Shown here piece by piece: positions 1 to 7,004 of a DNA stretch of 8,374 nucleotides (the stretch's first letter is position 1; each line of letters opens with the position of its first letter). Made by a program: the position numbers and the translations under genes. This stretch comes from Pseudomonadota bacterium (GTDB lineage: Bacteria; Desulfobacterota; Desulfobacteria; Desulfobacterales; Desulfobacteraceae). Below the pieces are notes generated by a model. The model was not told the DNA's origin, did no database searches, and saw only the letters and a list, made by a program, of their open reading frames with translations. The DNA is taken from the NCBI GenBank assembly GCA_018816605.1, contig JAHIVS010000071.1, positions 1 through 8,374 of the forward strand, read 5' to 3'.

Positions 1-743
<743 letters not shown>

Positions 744-761
744 TTATTTACGATTTGAAAA

Positions 762-1175
762 TTATGAGCGTTTTGAACCTTTGAGGATTCCGCTGGCAAG
801 GGAGATACTTCTTTTTCCATGTTCAACAAGGGATGCGGTGAGTGTTTCCATGTCCATTTTTTTCCGGGAGGTAACCGCCTTGAGCAGGATCGGTAAATTG
901 ACACCGGAAATAACCTCTATTTTGCCTTCTTCAAGAAAAGAATAGGCAAGATTGGAAGGCGTTCCGCCAAACATATCTGTGAAAATAAGAACCCCTTTGC
1001 CTGAATTTACCTTGGAAATGGCCTGTTTGATTTTTTTTCTCAGATTATCCGGGTCCTCTTTTATGTCAATGGAGATGGGCAGCAGAGTTTCCTGCTCTTT
1101 TCCAAGGATAAGTTCAAGGGTTTCAATCAAACTGCCGGCTAAATTGGCATGGGTAACAACTAATATACCTGTCAT
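762..1175 (-). CDS. PTS mannose-family EIIA domain protein (stand-alone, 137 aa)
   Basis: Single-domain EIIA of the mannose (ManX-like) PTS family, which accepts a phosphoryl group from HPr on a histidine. The N-terminus MTGILVVTHANLA is the typical first beta strand with the phospho-accepting His at residue 9. The second signature, FTDMFGGTPSN, is the conserved Asp/Gly-rich loop near the active site. The length matches a lone EIIA domain, with no fused EIIB. The ATG overlaps the rapZ stop as ATGA, so translation is probably coupled. No EIIB, EIIC, EIID or HPr gene is next to it; gap follows instead. In the enteric version of this locus the gene after rapZ is npr, an HPr-like protein, so this organism has a different PTS partner in that position. 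A regulatory rather than sugar-transport role is inferred from the context with ptsN, rapZ and rpoN. The family call is firm; the physiological role is not known. Confidence 0.93.
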   Translation of the reverse strand: MTGILVVTHANLAGSLIETLELILGKEQETLLPISIDIKEDPDNLRKKIKQAISKVNSGKGVLIFTDMFGGTPSNLAYSFLEEGKIEVISGVNLPILLKAVTSRKKMDMETLTASLVEHGKRSISLASGILKGSKRS

Positions 1176-2053
1176 ATTTCTTTTACATCCCTGTCGATAT
1201 CCCTGTGGATAATGCCAGGGGTGAGCCCTTTTTTGTTAAGATGTTCAAAAATACTGCGCGCAATGGCGACGCTTCTGTGTCTGCCTCCGGTGCATCCGAA
1301 GGCAATGGTTAAATATGCTTTGTTCTCCTGTTTATACAAGGGAATCAAATAGTCAAGAAGGGCGGTGTATTTATCAAGGAATGCCAGGGTTTCAGGATTT
1401 TTCAGAACAAAATCTTTTATGGCGGCTGACTCTCCGTCCAGATTTTTTAATTCCGGTACAAAATAGGGGTTGGCAAGAAATCTTAGGTCCATGACCAGAT
1501 CGGCATCATTGGGAATGCCGTATTTATACCCAAAGGAAAGAATGTTCAGTTTCATCAGATTTGCAGCCTCTTTGCCGTCGGCAATCAGATCCAGAATAAC
1601 GGACTTGAGTTTATGGACGTTGAAGGTGCTGGTATCAATGACATGGTGCGCCAGCTGTTTGATGGACTGCATTATTTTTTTTTCTGACTTTATACTTTCC
1701 AGAAGGCTTTTTTCATGGGCAATGGGATGGTGTCTTCTGGTCTGGCTGTATCGCTTCAAAAGTGTATCCACATCGGCATCCAGAAAAATAATCTTGGGAG
1801 AAATACCCAAAGTTTCCATGGAAGATATGCCGGATGCATAGCTTTGAATAAAATTTTTGGACCGCATGTCCATTACAAAAGCCGCCCCCTTCAGGTCGGG
1901 CGTTTCTCGAAACGGGAGCTCCAGAAATTTGGGAAGCAGCTCCATGGGCATATTGTCCACGCAATAAAAGGAAGCATCTTCAAATGCCTGAATAGCCGTA
2001 CTTTTCCCTGATCCGGAAAGGCCGGTTATGATATAGACCTTTTGTTTTGTCAT
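1172..2053 (-). CDS. rapZ: RapZ/YvcJ-family nucleotide-binding protein (RNase adapter)
   Basis: P-loop protein of the RapZ/YvcJ family. In E. coli, RapZ binds glucosamine-6-phosphate and directs RNase E to the small RNA GlmZ, tuning GlmS and so amino-sugar supply for the envelope. The 293 residues match the usual ~285-295. Visible features are the Walker A GLSGSGKST at residues 11-19, the family motif VDNMP soon after, FLDADVDTLLKRY with TRRHHP in the middle, and the C-terminal GCTGGRHRS at 253-261. The C-terminus ends HRDIDRDVKEI rather than the Lys/Arg-rich tail used for RNA binding in E. coli. The sRNA-decay role should therefore not be assumed; nucleotide and metabolite sensing is the safer statement. 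The start directly abuts the ptsN stop (0 nt), and the end overlaps the EIIA start by 4 nt. A run of nine T at 1675-1683 gives A9 in the coding strand. Confidence 0.96.
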   Translation of the reverse strand: MTKQKVYIITGLSGSGKSTAIQAFEDASFYCVDNMPMELLPKFLELPFRETPDLKGAAFVMDMRSKNFIQSYASGISSMETLGISPKIIFLDADVDTLLKRYSQTRRHHPIAHEKSLLESIKSEKKIMQSIKQLAHHVIDTSTFNVHKLKSVILDLIADGKEAANLMKLNILSFGYKYGIPNDADLVMDLRFLANPYFVPELKNLDGESAAIKDFVLKNPETLAFLDKYTALLDYLIPLYKQENKAYLTIAFGCTGGRHRSVAIARSIFEHLNKKGLTPGIIHRDIDRDVKEI

Positions 2054-2512
2054 TTAAAACGCTTCATCCTGTTCCATGATAATACTATAAATTTCATCCA
2101 CAGACCCAGCTGTCCGCAGTCCCTCTTTGAACGGTTTCATTTTCAGGAGCTTTGAAATCTGGGCCAAAACTTTTAAATGCCCACCGGTGCTGTTCTCCGG
2201 TGTCAGCAACAGGAAGAAAATATGAACCAACCGATTGTCCAGAGAATCATACTCGACGCCTGCCCGGCTCAGTCCAAATCCAACCGTGACAGATTCCACA
2301 GATGCCAGCTTTCCGTGGGGTATGGCAATGCCGCCCCCAATTCCTGTGCTGCCCAGGCTTTCCCTTTCCATGAGAACGGATGCAATTTCGTCGGGCAGGG
2401 CATTGGTGGCCTTTGATATGGTGTGTGCCAATTCTTTGAGAACACCGTTCTTATTGGTTGATTCAAGGTTGGCATTGATCGAATCTTTACTGAGAATCTC
2501 ACTGAGTTTCAT
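2054..2512 (-). CDS. ptsN: PTS IIA-like nitrogen-regulatory protein (EIIA-Ntr)
   Basis: Fructose/mannitol-type EIIA domain of the nitrogen PTS. In proteobacteria its phosphorylation state, set by EI-Ntr and NPr, adjusts potassium transport, stress responses and sigma-54-related functions. At 152 residues it is a single-domain protein. The signature GSTGIGGGIAIPHGK carries the phospho-accepting His at residue 66, matching His73 of the E. coli protein. The C-terminal half has the LLTPENSTGGHLKVLAQIS-type motif of the family. It starts 8 nt after hpf and its TAA is directly followed by the rapZ ATG. A GGGGA about 12 nt upstream of the start is a weak ribosome site, so coupling to hpf is likely. 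The usual phosphodonors are not in this window. Confidence 0.96.
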   Translation of the reverse strand: MKLSEILSKDSINANLESTNKNGVLKELAHTISKATNALPDEIASVLMERESLGSTGIGGGIAIPHGKLASVESVTVGFGLSRAGVEYDSLDNRLVHIFFLLLTPENSTGGHLKVLAQISKLLKMKPFKEGLRTAGSVDEIYSIIMEQDEAF

Positions 2513-2520
2513 TGAATTTA

Positions 2521-3069
2521 TTATCCCCTGGGCTGGATGAGGCCCAGTTTACCATTGTTCTGTTTGTAAAGGACGTTTAATTGCTCGGTCCTTGCATTAT
2601 TGAATACAAAAAATGACAGGTTTCCTGAATTGAGTTCAATCACGGCATCATCCACGTCCATTGGTTTGGAGTTAACGGTTTCAATGTTGATCTCACCGGC
2701 AACCCGGGTGTCTGGCTGTTGGGGTATCTGGTCTGCAGTAAACTCAAGGGTATCACTTTTAAGGCTCTGTTTGTTTCCGGACATGTGGCGCTTGATTTTT
2801 TCTTTGTGCTTTTTAATCTGGGCCTTTACCTTGTCCATGAGGATGTCAATGGAGGCATACATGCTTTCGGATTCTTCCTTGGCATGGATGTTGAGTCGGT
2901 CGCAGGTGAGGGTTAGCTCAACAATATGTCTGATTTTCTGAACAGACACTACCACATGGGCCTCTGCCGGACTGTCCAGCATTTTATCGAACTTGTCCAG
3001 TTTTTTTTGAACATAGGATTTTAACGCATCAGAGGAGTCCATTTTTTTAAACGTAATGGTTGTTTGCAT
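2521..3069 (-). CDS. hpf: Ribosome hibernation promoting factor, long form
   Basis: Binds the 30S decoding region and promotes 100S ribosome dimers in resting cells. At 182 residues it is the long form. Residues 1 to about 100 are the HPF/YfiA ribosome-binding domain, starting MQTTITFKKMD and rich in Lys in the second helix. A linker of roughly 25 residues follows. From about residue 127 to the end there is the C-terminal dimerisation domain, with DDAVIEL, LSFFVFNNA and GLIQP. Gammaproteobacterial rpoN operons usually carry the short, ~95-residue HPF that needs RMF; the long form dimerises ribosomes by itself in the species where it has been studied. The start is supported by a strong GGGAGG 6 nt upstream. 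It lies 11 nt after the rpoN stop. Confidence 0.96.
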   Translation of the reverse strand: MQTTITFKKMDSSDALKSYVQKKLDKFDKMLDSPAEAHVVVSVQKIRHIVELTLTCDRLNIHAKEESESMYASIDILMDKVKAQIKKHKEKIKRHMSGNKQSLKSDTLEFTADQIPQQPDTRVAGEINIETVNSKPMDVDDAVIELNSGNLSFFVFNNARTEQLNVLYKQNNGKLGLIQPRG

Positions 3070-3075
3070 AAAAAA

Positions 3076-3081
3076 CCTCCC
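3076..3081 (-). promoter_or_regulatory. Shine-Dalgarno of hpf, sharing a base with the rpoN stop
   Basis: The minus strand reads GGGAGG then six bases and the hpf ATG at 3069. The first G of the motif is also the last base of the rpoN TAG stop at 3083-3081. This is the strongest ribosome binding site in the operon and suggests that HPF is made in excess of its neighbours. Confidence 0.75.
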
Positions 3082-4523
3082 TAAAGTTGTTTCCGTTTGT
3101 TGGAAGGCAGAATATTGAGAACCTTCCTGTATTTTGCGACGGTTCTTCTGGCAATTTCAATATCGGATTTTTGGAGAATACTTGCAATCCGGTCATCGCT
3201 AAGCGGATCATTGGCGTCTTCGTTTTCAATCAAGAGGCGGATTTTATCCTGAACGCTGGCCGATGCCATGGATTCTCCGCCGGTGCGGCCGATTGAGCTG
3301 TTAAAGAAGTATTTCAGCTCAAACAATCCCTGGGGGGTATAGGCGTACTTATTGGTGGTCACCCGGCTTATGGTTGACTCATGCATTTCAATATCTTCTG
3401 CAATATCCTTTAAAATAAGGGGGCGAAGATAGGCAATCCCTTTTTCGAAAAACTCCCGCTGGAATTTGATGATGCTTTCCATGACAAGGTAAATGGTTTT
3501 CTGACGCTGGTGAATACTTTTGATCAGCCAGGATGCAGACTGCATTTTTTCGTTTAAATAGGTCTTGGTCTCTTTGGATATTTTTTTTCCGTCTGCAATG
3601 GCGGTGCGATAAAACCGGCTGATCCTCAACTTGGGCAGGCCATCATCATTCATTACGATTTTAAAGCCATCGGTTTCTTTATAGACATAGATATCCGGAA
3701 TGATATAGGCAGGTTCATCGGTTGTGAATTTGCGTCCCGGCTTGGGTTCCAGAAATTGTATGATTCGAACGGCAGCCCGGACATCTTCAATGGAAATCCG
3801 AAGGGCCTTTGCAATTTTTTTACTATTCCTGTTTTCAAGATTTTTCAGGTGATGGGTGATGATTTCCGTAATGACAGGGTTATCAATCCCCAGCATCTTC
3901 ACCTGAATCAGAAGGGTTTCACAAAGATCCCTTGCACATACCCCCGGGGGGTCAAAGGTCTGGAGAACGGCCAGAACCTTTTCCACCATCACCGCCTCCA
4001 CTTCGGCAGCCAGGGCGATTTCATCTACATCCGAACAAAGGTATCCGTCCCTGTTCAGGTTGCCGATAATCACATGGCCCAGGCGCTCTTCTTCGTCGTT
4101 CAGTCCGGAAAGCATCAATTGCCATTTCAGATGATCTTCCAGGGTTTTCTTCTCGGATGTAAAGGCTTCAAAATTGGGGGCTTCGGTATTCTCAGATTCC
4201 GTATATATCCGCCCGGTTGAATTGTACTCATTGATATAGTTTTCCCAGTCAGTATCAGAAGGAACTTTTTCTTCTATGGTGACTTCCTTGACCGGAGATT
4301 CTTTTTCCGGTGCAATGGTGTCGCTTTCCAGGGCAGTGATCGTCTTATCCGTTAAGTCCTCATTCAACACTTCTTCAAGGGCCGGGTTTTGCTCCATCTC
4401 CAGGGCAATGGTCTCGGCCAGTTCGAGCCTGGACAATTGAAGCAGCTTGATGGCCTGCTGGAGCTGGGGTGTCATCACCAGCTGCTGGGTCAAGGATAGG
4501 TTTTGTTGTAGTCCAAGTTCCAT
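3081..4523 (-). CDS. rpoN: RNA polymerase sigma-54 factor
   Basis: Alternative sigma factor that recognises -24/-12 promoters and needs AAA+ activators to open DNA. The 480 residues match the usual ~475-500. Region I is the Gln/Leu-rich start with QQNLSLTQQLVMTPQLQQ, which contacts the activator. An acidic, Ser/Thr-rich region II covers roughly residues 50-120. The core-binding domain has GNLNRDGYL and DPPGVCARDL. A helix-turn-helix sits at about 371-390 (LKDIAEDIEMHESTISRV). The RpoN box ARRTVAKYR is at 458-466 and reads the -24 element. Only 1 nt separates the start from the lptB stop, and no good ribosome site is visible, so coupling to lptB is probable. The ATG at 4523 is chosen because it gives the canonical region I start. 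I saw no convincing -24/-12 promoter in the window, so self-regulation is not evident. Confidence 0.98.
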   Translation of the reverse strand: MELGLQQNLSLTQQLVMTPQLQQAIKLLQLSRLELAETIALEMEQNPALEEVLNEDLTDKTITALESDTIAPEKESPVKEVTIEEKVPSDTDWENYINEYNSTGRIYTESENTEAPNFEAFTSEKKTLEDHLKWQLMLSGLNDEEERLGHVIIGNLNRDGYLCSDVDEIALAAEVEAVMVEKVLAVLQTFDPPGVCARDLCETLLIQVKMLGIDNPVITEIITHHLKNLENRNSKKIAKALRISIEDVRAAVRIIQFLEPKPGRKFTTDEPAYIIPDIYVYKETDGFKIVMNDDGLPKLRISRFYRTAIADGKKISKETKTYLNEKMQSASWLIKSIHQRQKTIYLVMESIIKFQREFFEKGIAYLRPLILKDIAEDIEMHESTISRVTTNKYAYTPQGLFELKYFFNSSIGRTGGESMASASVQDKIRLLIENEDANDPLSDDRIASILQKSDIEIARRTVAKYRKVLNILPSNKRKQL

Positions 4524-4524
4524 A

Positions 4525-5247
4525 TTAAAGTTTAAAATTATCTCCCAGATATATTTTTTTGGCTATTTTGCTTGAAATGATCCGTTCAGGAGGCCCTGAT
4601 TCAATTACAACACCCTGGCTCATAATATAGGCATGGTCACATACTCCCAGGGTTTCCCTTACATTGTGGTCGGAAATTAAAACACCGATTCCCTTGCCGG
4701 TCAGCTGGGAAATGATCTGCTGAATATCAATCACTGCCAAGGGGTCAATCCCGGCAAAGGGCTCGTCAAGAAGTATGAACTTGGGACCTGTGGCAAGCAC
4801 CCGTGATATTTCAAGGCGCCGTCGTTCCCCGCCCGACAGAGAGGCGGCTTTCTGATGGGCAAGGTGGTCAATCCCCAGTTCCTTCATGAGGTTCATGGCT
4901 GTTTTTTCAATGTCCGTCCCGTTCCTGGGCAATACTTCAAGGATGGCGGTTATATTTTGCCTGACCGTCAGTTTTTTAAAAATGGAGGATTCCTGGGGCA
5001 GATATCCCAGACCCTTTCTGGCCCGGATATACATGGGGTGGGCCGTAATGTCTTCCTCGTCTATATAAACGCTTCCCTGGTCCGGCCGGATCATTCCCAC
5101 GGTCATGTAAAAAGTGGTTGTTTTTCCCGCACCATTGGGGCCCAGAAGTCCTGTAACTTTTCCCTGGCTGACCGTCAGGTCCACCTTGTCCACAATTTTT
5201 TTCCCATTGTAGGATTTGACTAAATTTTTTAGTACCAGCTCTGACAT
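4525..5247 (-). CDS. lptB: LPS export ABC transporter ATPase LptB
   Basis: Cytoplasmic ATPase of the LptB2FGC complex, which extracts LPS from the inner membrane and pushes it along the Lpt bridge. At 240 residues it is the size of E. coli LptB. Walker A GPNGAGKTT is at residues 36-44, the Q-loop Gln at 85, the ABC signature LSGGERRR from 137, Walker B FILLDEP with the catalytic Glu at 162, and the switch His at 194 in ISDHNVRET. YLPQESSIFKKLTV is characteristic of LptB among ABC ATPases. It begins directly after the lptA TAA (0 nt), and rpoN starts 1 nt after its end. The permeases LptF and LptG are not in the window, as is common for this cluster. Confidence 0.98.
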   Translation of the reverse strand: MSELVLKNLVKSYNGKKIVDKVDLTVSQGKVTGLLGPNGAGKTTTFYMTVGMIRPDQGSVYIDEEDITAHPMYIRARKGLGYLPQESSIFKKLTVRQNITAILEVLPRNGTDIEKTAMNLMKELGIDHLAHQKAASLSGGERRRLEISRVLATGPKFILLDEPFAGIDPLAVIDIQQIISQLTGKGIGVLISDHNVRETLGVCDHAYIMSQGVVIESGPPERIISSKIAKKIYLGDNFKL

Positions 5248-5901
5248 TTATTGATCAACACCCTTTTTCTGGTCCGATTTTTCAGCTTGTTTTTCAGATT
5301 CTTTCTTTTGATCTTCTTCCGTATTCTGGTCTTCGGGATTAAAAATAGCCTGGACCCTTGTTTTACCGTCACTTTCAACCATGGCCCTGTCCTCATTTCT
5401 GAACAAGGTTATTTTTTTCCCGGTAACATGGCTTTTTCCTGTCACAAGCCTGGGAGCCTTACCGGTCAGGACAAGGATCTCATCTTCTGTGGTATACACG
5501 GCTTTGTCTGCAAAGGCTTTTCTTTCACCGGCCGTATATTCCACATTGCCCGTGGCAATGATTTTTTGTAAACCATTTTTTTCTTGTTTCAGGGTTCCGG
5601 CAGAATGGACAAAAACCTTTATGGAATCGGCCAGGATAACGGCGTCTTCCCGGGTTGCCTTGACATTGCCGATAAATTCGACCATGGAGGCATCCTTTTG
5701 TGCAATCATTTGATCCGAGATGACATGCAGGGTTTTATCCATGGCTTTGCTATCTGCGGCTTTCTTGTCTACCGGTGTTTTAACGGCTGTTTTATTTTTT
5801 GGGGTCTGGGCAAACGAGGTCTGGGGATTGAAAATTATCAATACAGCAGCAAGGATTGCAATTAGCACAGGCGCAGGATTATGGGATGTTAAAATTTTCA
5901 C
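5248..5901 (-). CDS. lptA: LPS transport periplasmic protein LptA (OstA-like), GTG start
   Basis: Periplasmic beta-jellyroll protein that bridges LptC and LptD and carries LPS across the periplasm. From the GTG at 5901 the product has 217 residues. The signal peptide has Lys at 2, a hydrophobic stretch at about 12-24, and a likely cleavage after SFA at 29-31. A Lys/Ala-rich linker follows, then the OstA domain from about residue 56 with EFIGNVKATREDAVILADS and IIATGNVEYTAGERKAFAD, the repeated strand pattern of the family. The last ~30 residues are a Glu/Lys/Gln-rich tail, probably disordered. I prefer GTG 5901 because AAAGGAA lies 7 nt upstream. The ATG at 5919, which would add six residues, has AAGGA only 1 nt away, too close to work well. 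Either way it overlaps the end of lptC. The sequence is weakly conserved in this family, so synteny carries part of the call. Confidence 0.9.
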   Translation of the reverse strand: MKILTSHNPAPVLIAILAAVLIIFNPQTSFAQTPKNKTAVKTPVDKKAADSKAMDKTLHVISDQMIAQKDASMVEFIGNVKATREDAVILADSIKVFVHSAGTLKQEKNGLQKIIATGNVEYTAGERKAFADKAVYTTEDEILVLTGKAPRLVTGKSHVTGKKITLFRNEDRAMVESDGKTRVQAIFNPEDQNTEEDQKKESEKQAEKSDQKKGVDQ

Positions 5902-6457
5902 TGAATTTTCCTTTAACATGTCCTTGTAAAATGGTTTTGTTCAGATTCAACTCAGTCACCATGGAATCCCCTTCAACAAAAGATTCCCCATCCTCAAGCG
6001 TGACATGTGTGTCGGATCGTATTATATGTGCTTTTTCCTCATAATGCAACGTCTCAGTTCTGAAGGTATAAGTTTGATGACGAACAATGACGTTATTGGA
6101 AAAAGTGATATTACGGGTCATGGTGTCCAGAATGCCATCGTCTGATGTCAGATAGATCTTTGTTTTTTTCTGGGTATAAAAAACAACATTCACATCCTTG
6201 AGAACCGCTTTGTTTTCTTTTTTCAGCAAAGTGGCAGAGGAGGCTTTAAGCTCCAGCTCCGTAACCCCGTTTTTTTTAAAAATCTGTTGGAGCATATTCA
6301 GTTTTAAAGCTGCCTGTGAATCCACATTGATATCTTTTATGGTAATCGGGGTGTTTAAAAGCGAGTCCACGTAAAAAAAAATTCCAAGCCCCCCAAAGAT
6401 TAAGAGCAGCAAGCCCAGCAAAGGATAGATAAATTTTTTTTTGCCGGTCTTGTTCAT
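5879..6457 (-). CDS. lptC: LPS export protein LptC
   Basis: Bitopic inner-membrane protein that connects the LptB2FG transporter to LptA. The 192 residues match the usual ~180-200. A short Lys-rich cytoplasmic start (MNKTGKKKF) leads into one transmembrane helix at about residues 11-30. The rest is a periplasmic beta-jellyroll of the LptC/YrbK type, with patterns such as DDGILDT, FSNNVIVRHQ and SDTHVTLEDGESF. The ATG overlaps the kdsC stop as ATGA, so translation is probably coupled. The 3' end overlaps lptA by 23 or 41 nt, depending on the lptA start. The gene contains two 9-base homopolymers, an A9 in the coding strand near codons 6-8 and a T9 within the membrane segment. The sequence is weakly conserved; size, topology and position between kdsC and lptA make the call. 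Confidence 0.9.
   Translation of the reverse strand: MNKTGKKKFIYPLLGLLLLIFGGLGIFFYVDSLLNTPITIKDINVDSQAALKLNMLQQIFKKNGVTELELKASSATLLKKENKAVLKDVNVVFYTQKKTKIYLTSDDGILDTMTRNITFSNNVIVRHQTYTFRTETLHYEEKAHIIRSDTHVTLEDGESFVEGDSMVTELNLNKTILQGHVKGKFSENFNIP
5908..5914 (-). promoter_or_regulatory. Ribosome binding site that favours the GTG start of lptA
   Basis: The minus strand reads AAAGGAA, followed by 7 nt (AGGA core to GTG) and the GTG at 5901. This is good spacing, unlike the AAGGA that sits only one base before the ATG at 5919. The site lies inside the end of lptC. Confidence 0.55.
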
Positions 6458-6999
6458 GACAAATACTGGTTTAAAAGTTGATCCCAGAGCCCCTGGGATT
6501 TGAGAATGGCCTCACAGATTTCCCGCACAGCCCCGTGGCCGCCCCTGGCGGATGTGACAAAGCCGGCCCGGTCTTTTACTTCCCTGGGGGCATCGGGAAC
6601 GGTAAAAGAAACGCCAACCCGGATCATGGCCGGAAGATCGATCAGATCGTCTCCGACAAAGGCAATATCTTGGGCGCAAATTCCGGTTTGTTCAATGATT
6701 TTGGCCAAAGCCCCTGCTTTGTCTTTGGTGCCGTCAAAGACAAGATCAATACCAAGATTCCGGCAGCGGTGGGCCAAAGCGTTTGATTTACGGCCCGTCA
6801 CAATGCCGACACGGATACCGTTGTCCATGATCAGACGCAGGCCAAGGCCGTCCTTTGAATCAAAGCTTTTGATCTGTTCTCCGGTATCGGTATAGGTAAT
6901 CTGGCCGTCGGTCAGAACCCCGTCCACATCCAGAAGGAGCAGCTTGATCGGCCTAAGTTTTTTGGGATCCGGTCTTTCTGGGTCTGGTTGTTTTTCCAT
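6454..6999 (-). CDS. kdsC: 3-deoxy-D-manno-octulosonate 8-phosphate phosphatase (KdsC)
   Basis: HAD-family phosphatase that removes phosphate from Kdo-8-phosphate, giving Kdo for the LPS inner core. Its substrate is the product of the gene just upstream, kdsA. The 181 residues fit the cap-less, tetrameric KdsC type. Motif I is LLDVDGVLTDG with the nucleophile Asp at 24 and the acid/base Asp at 26. Motif II is GIVTGRKS with Thr 68, the conserved Lys is at 94, and motif IV is FVGDDLIDLPAM with Asp 117 and 118. The TDG and KSFDSKDGLGLRL segments are typical of KdsC rather than general HAD enzymes. An N-terminal extension of about 15 residues is rich in Pro, Asp and Lys. It starts 5 nt after the kdsA stop and overlaps lptC by 4 nt. 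CMP-Kdo synthetase and KdsD are not seen here. Confidence 0.96.
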   Translation of the reverse strand: MEKQPDPERPDPKKLRPIKLLLLDVDGVLTDGQITYTDTGEQIKSFDSKDGLGLRLIMDNGIRVGIVTGRKSNALAHRCRNLGIDLVFDGTKDKAGALAKIIEQTGICAQDIAFVGDDLIDLPAMIRVGVSFTVPDAPREVKDRAGFVTSARGGHGAVREICEAILKSQGLWDQLLNQYLS

Positions 7000-7004
7000 G
7001 TGAA

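Noticed and set aside
3756..4220. 154-codon plus-strand ORF
   Set aside because: Antisense shadow of rpoN; the rpoN frame has all sigma-54 regions intact.
4500..4560. Possible internal promoter before rpoN (AT-rich, GATAAT-like)
   Set aside because: No acceptable -35 element was found at the right distance, and the gene is joined to lptB by a 1-nt gap.
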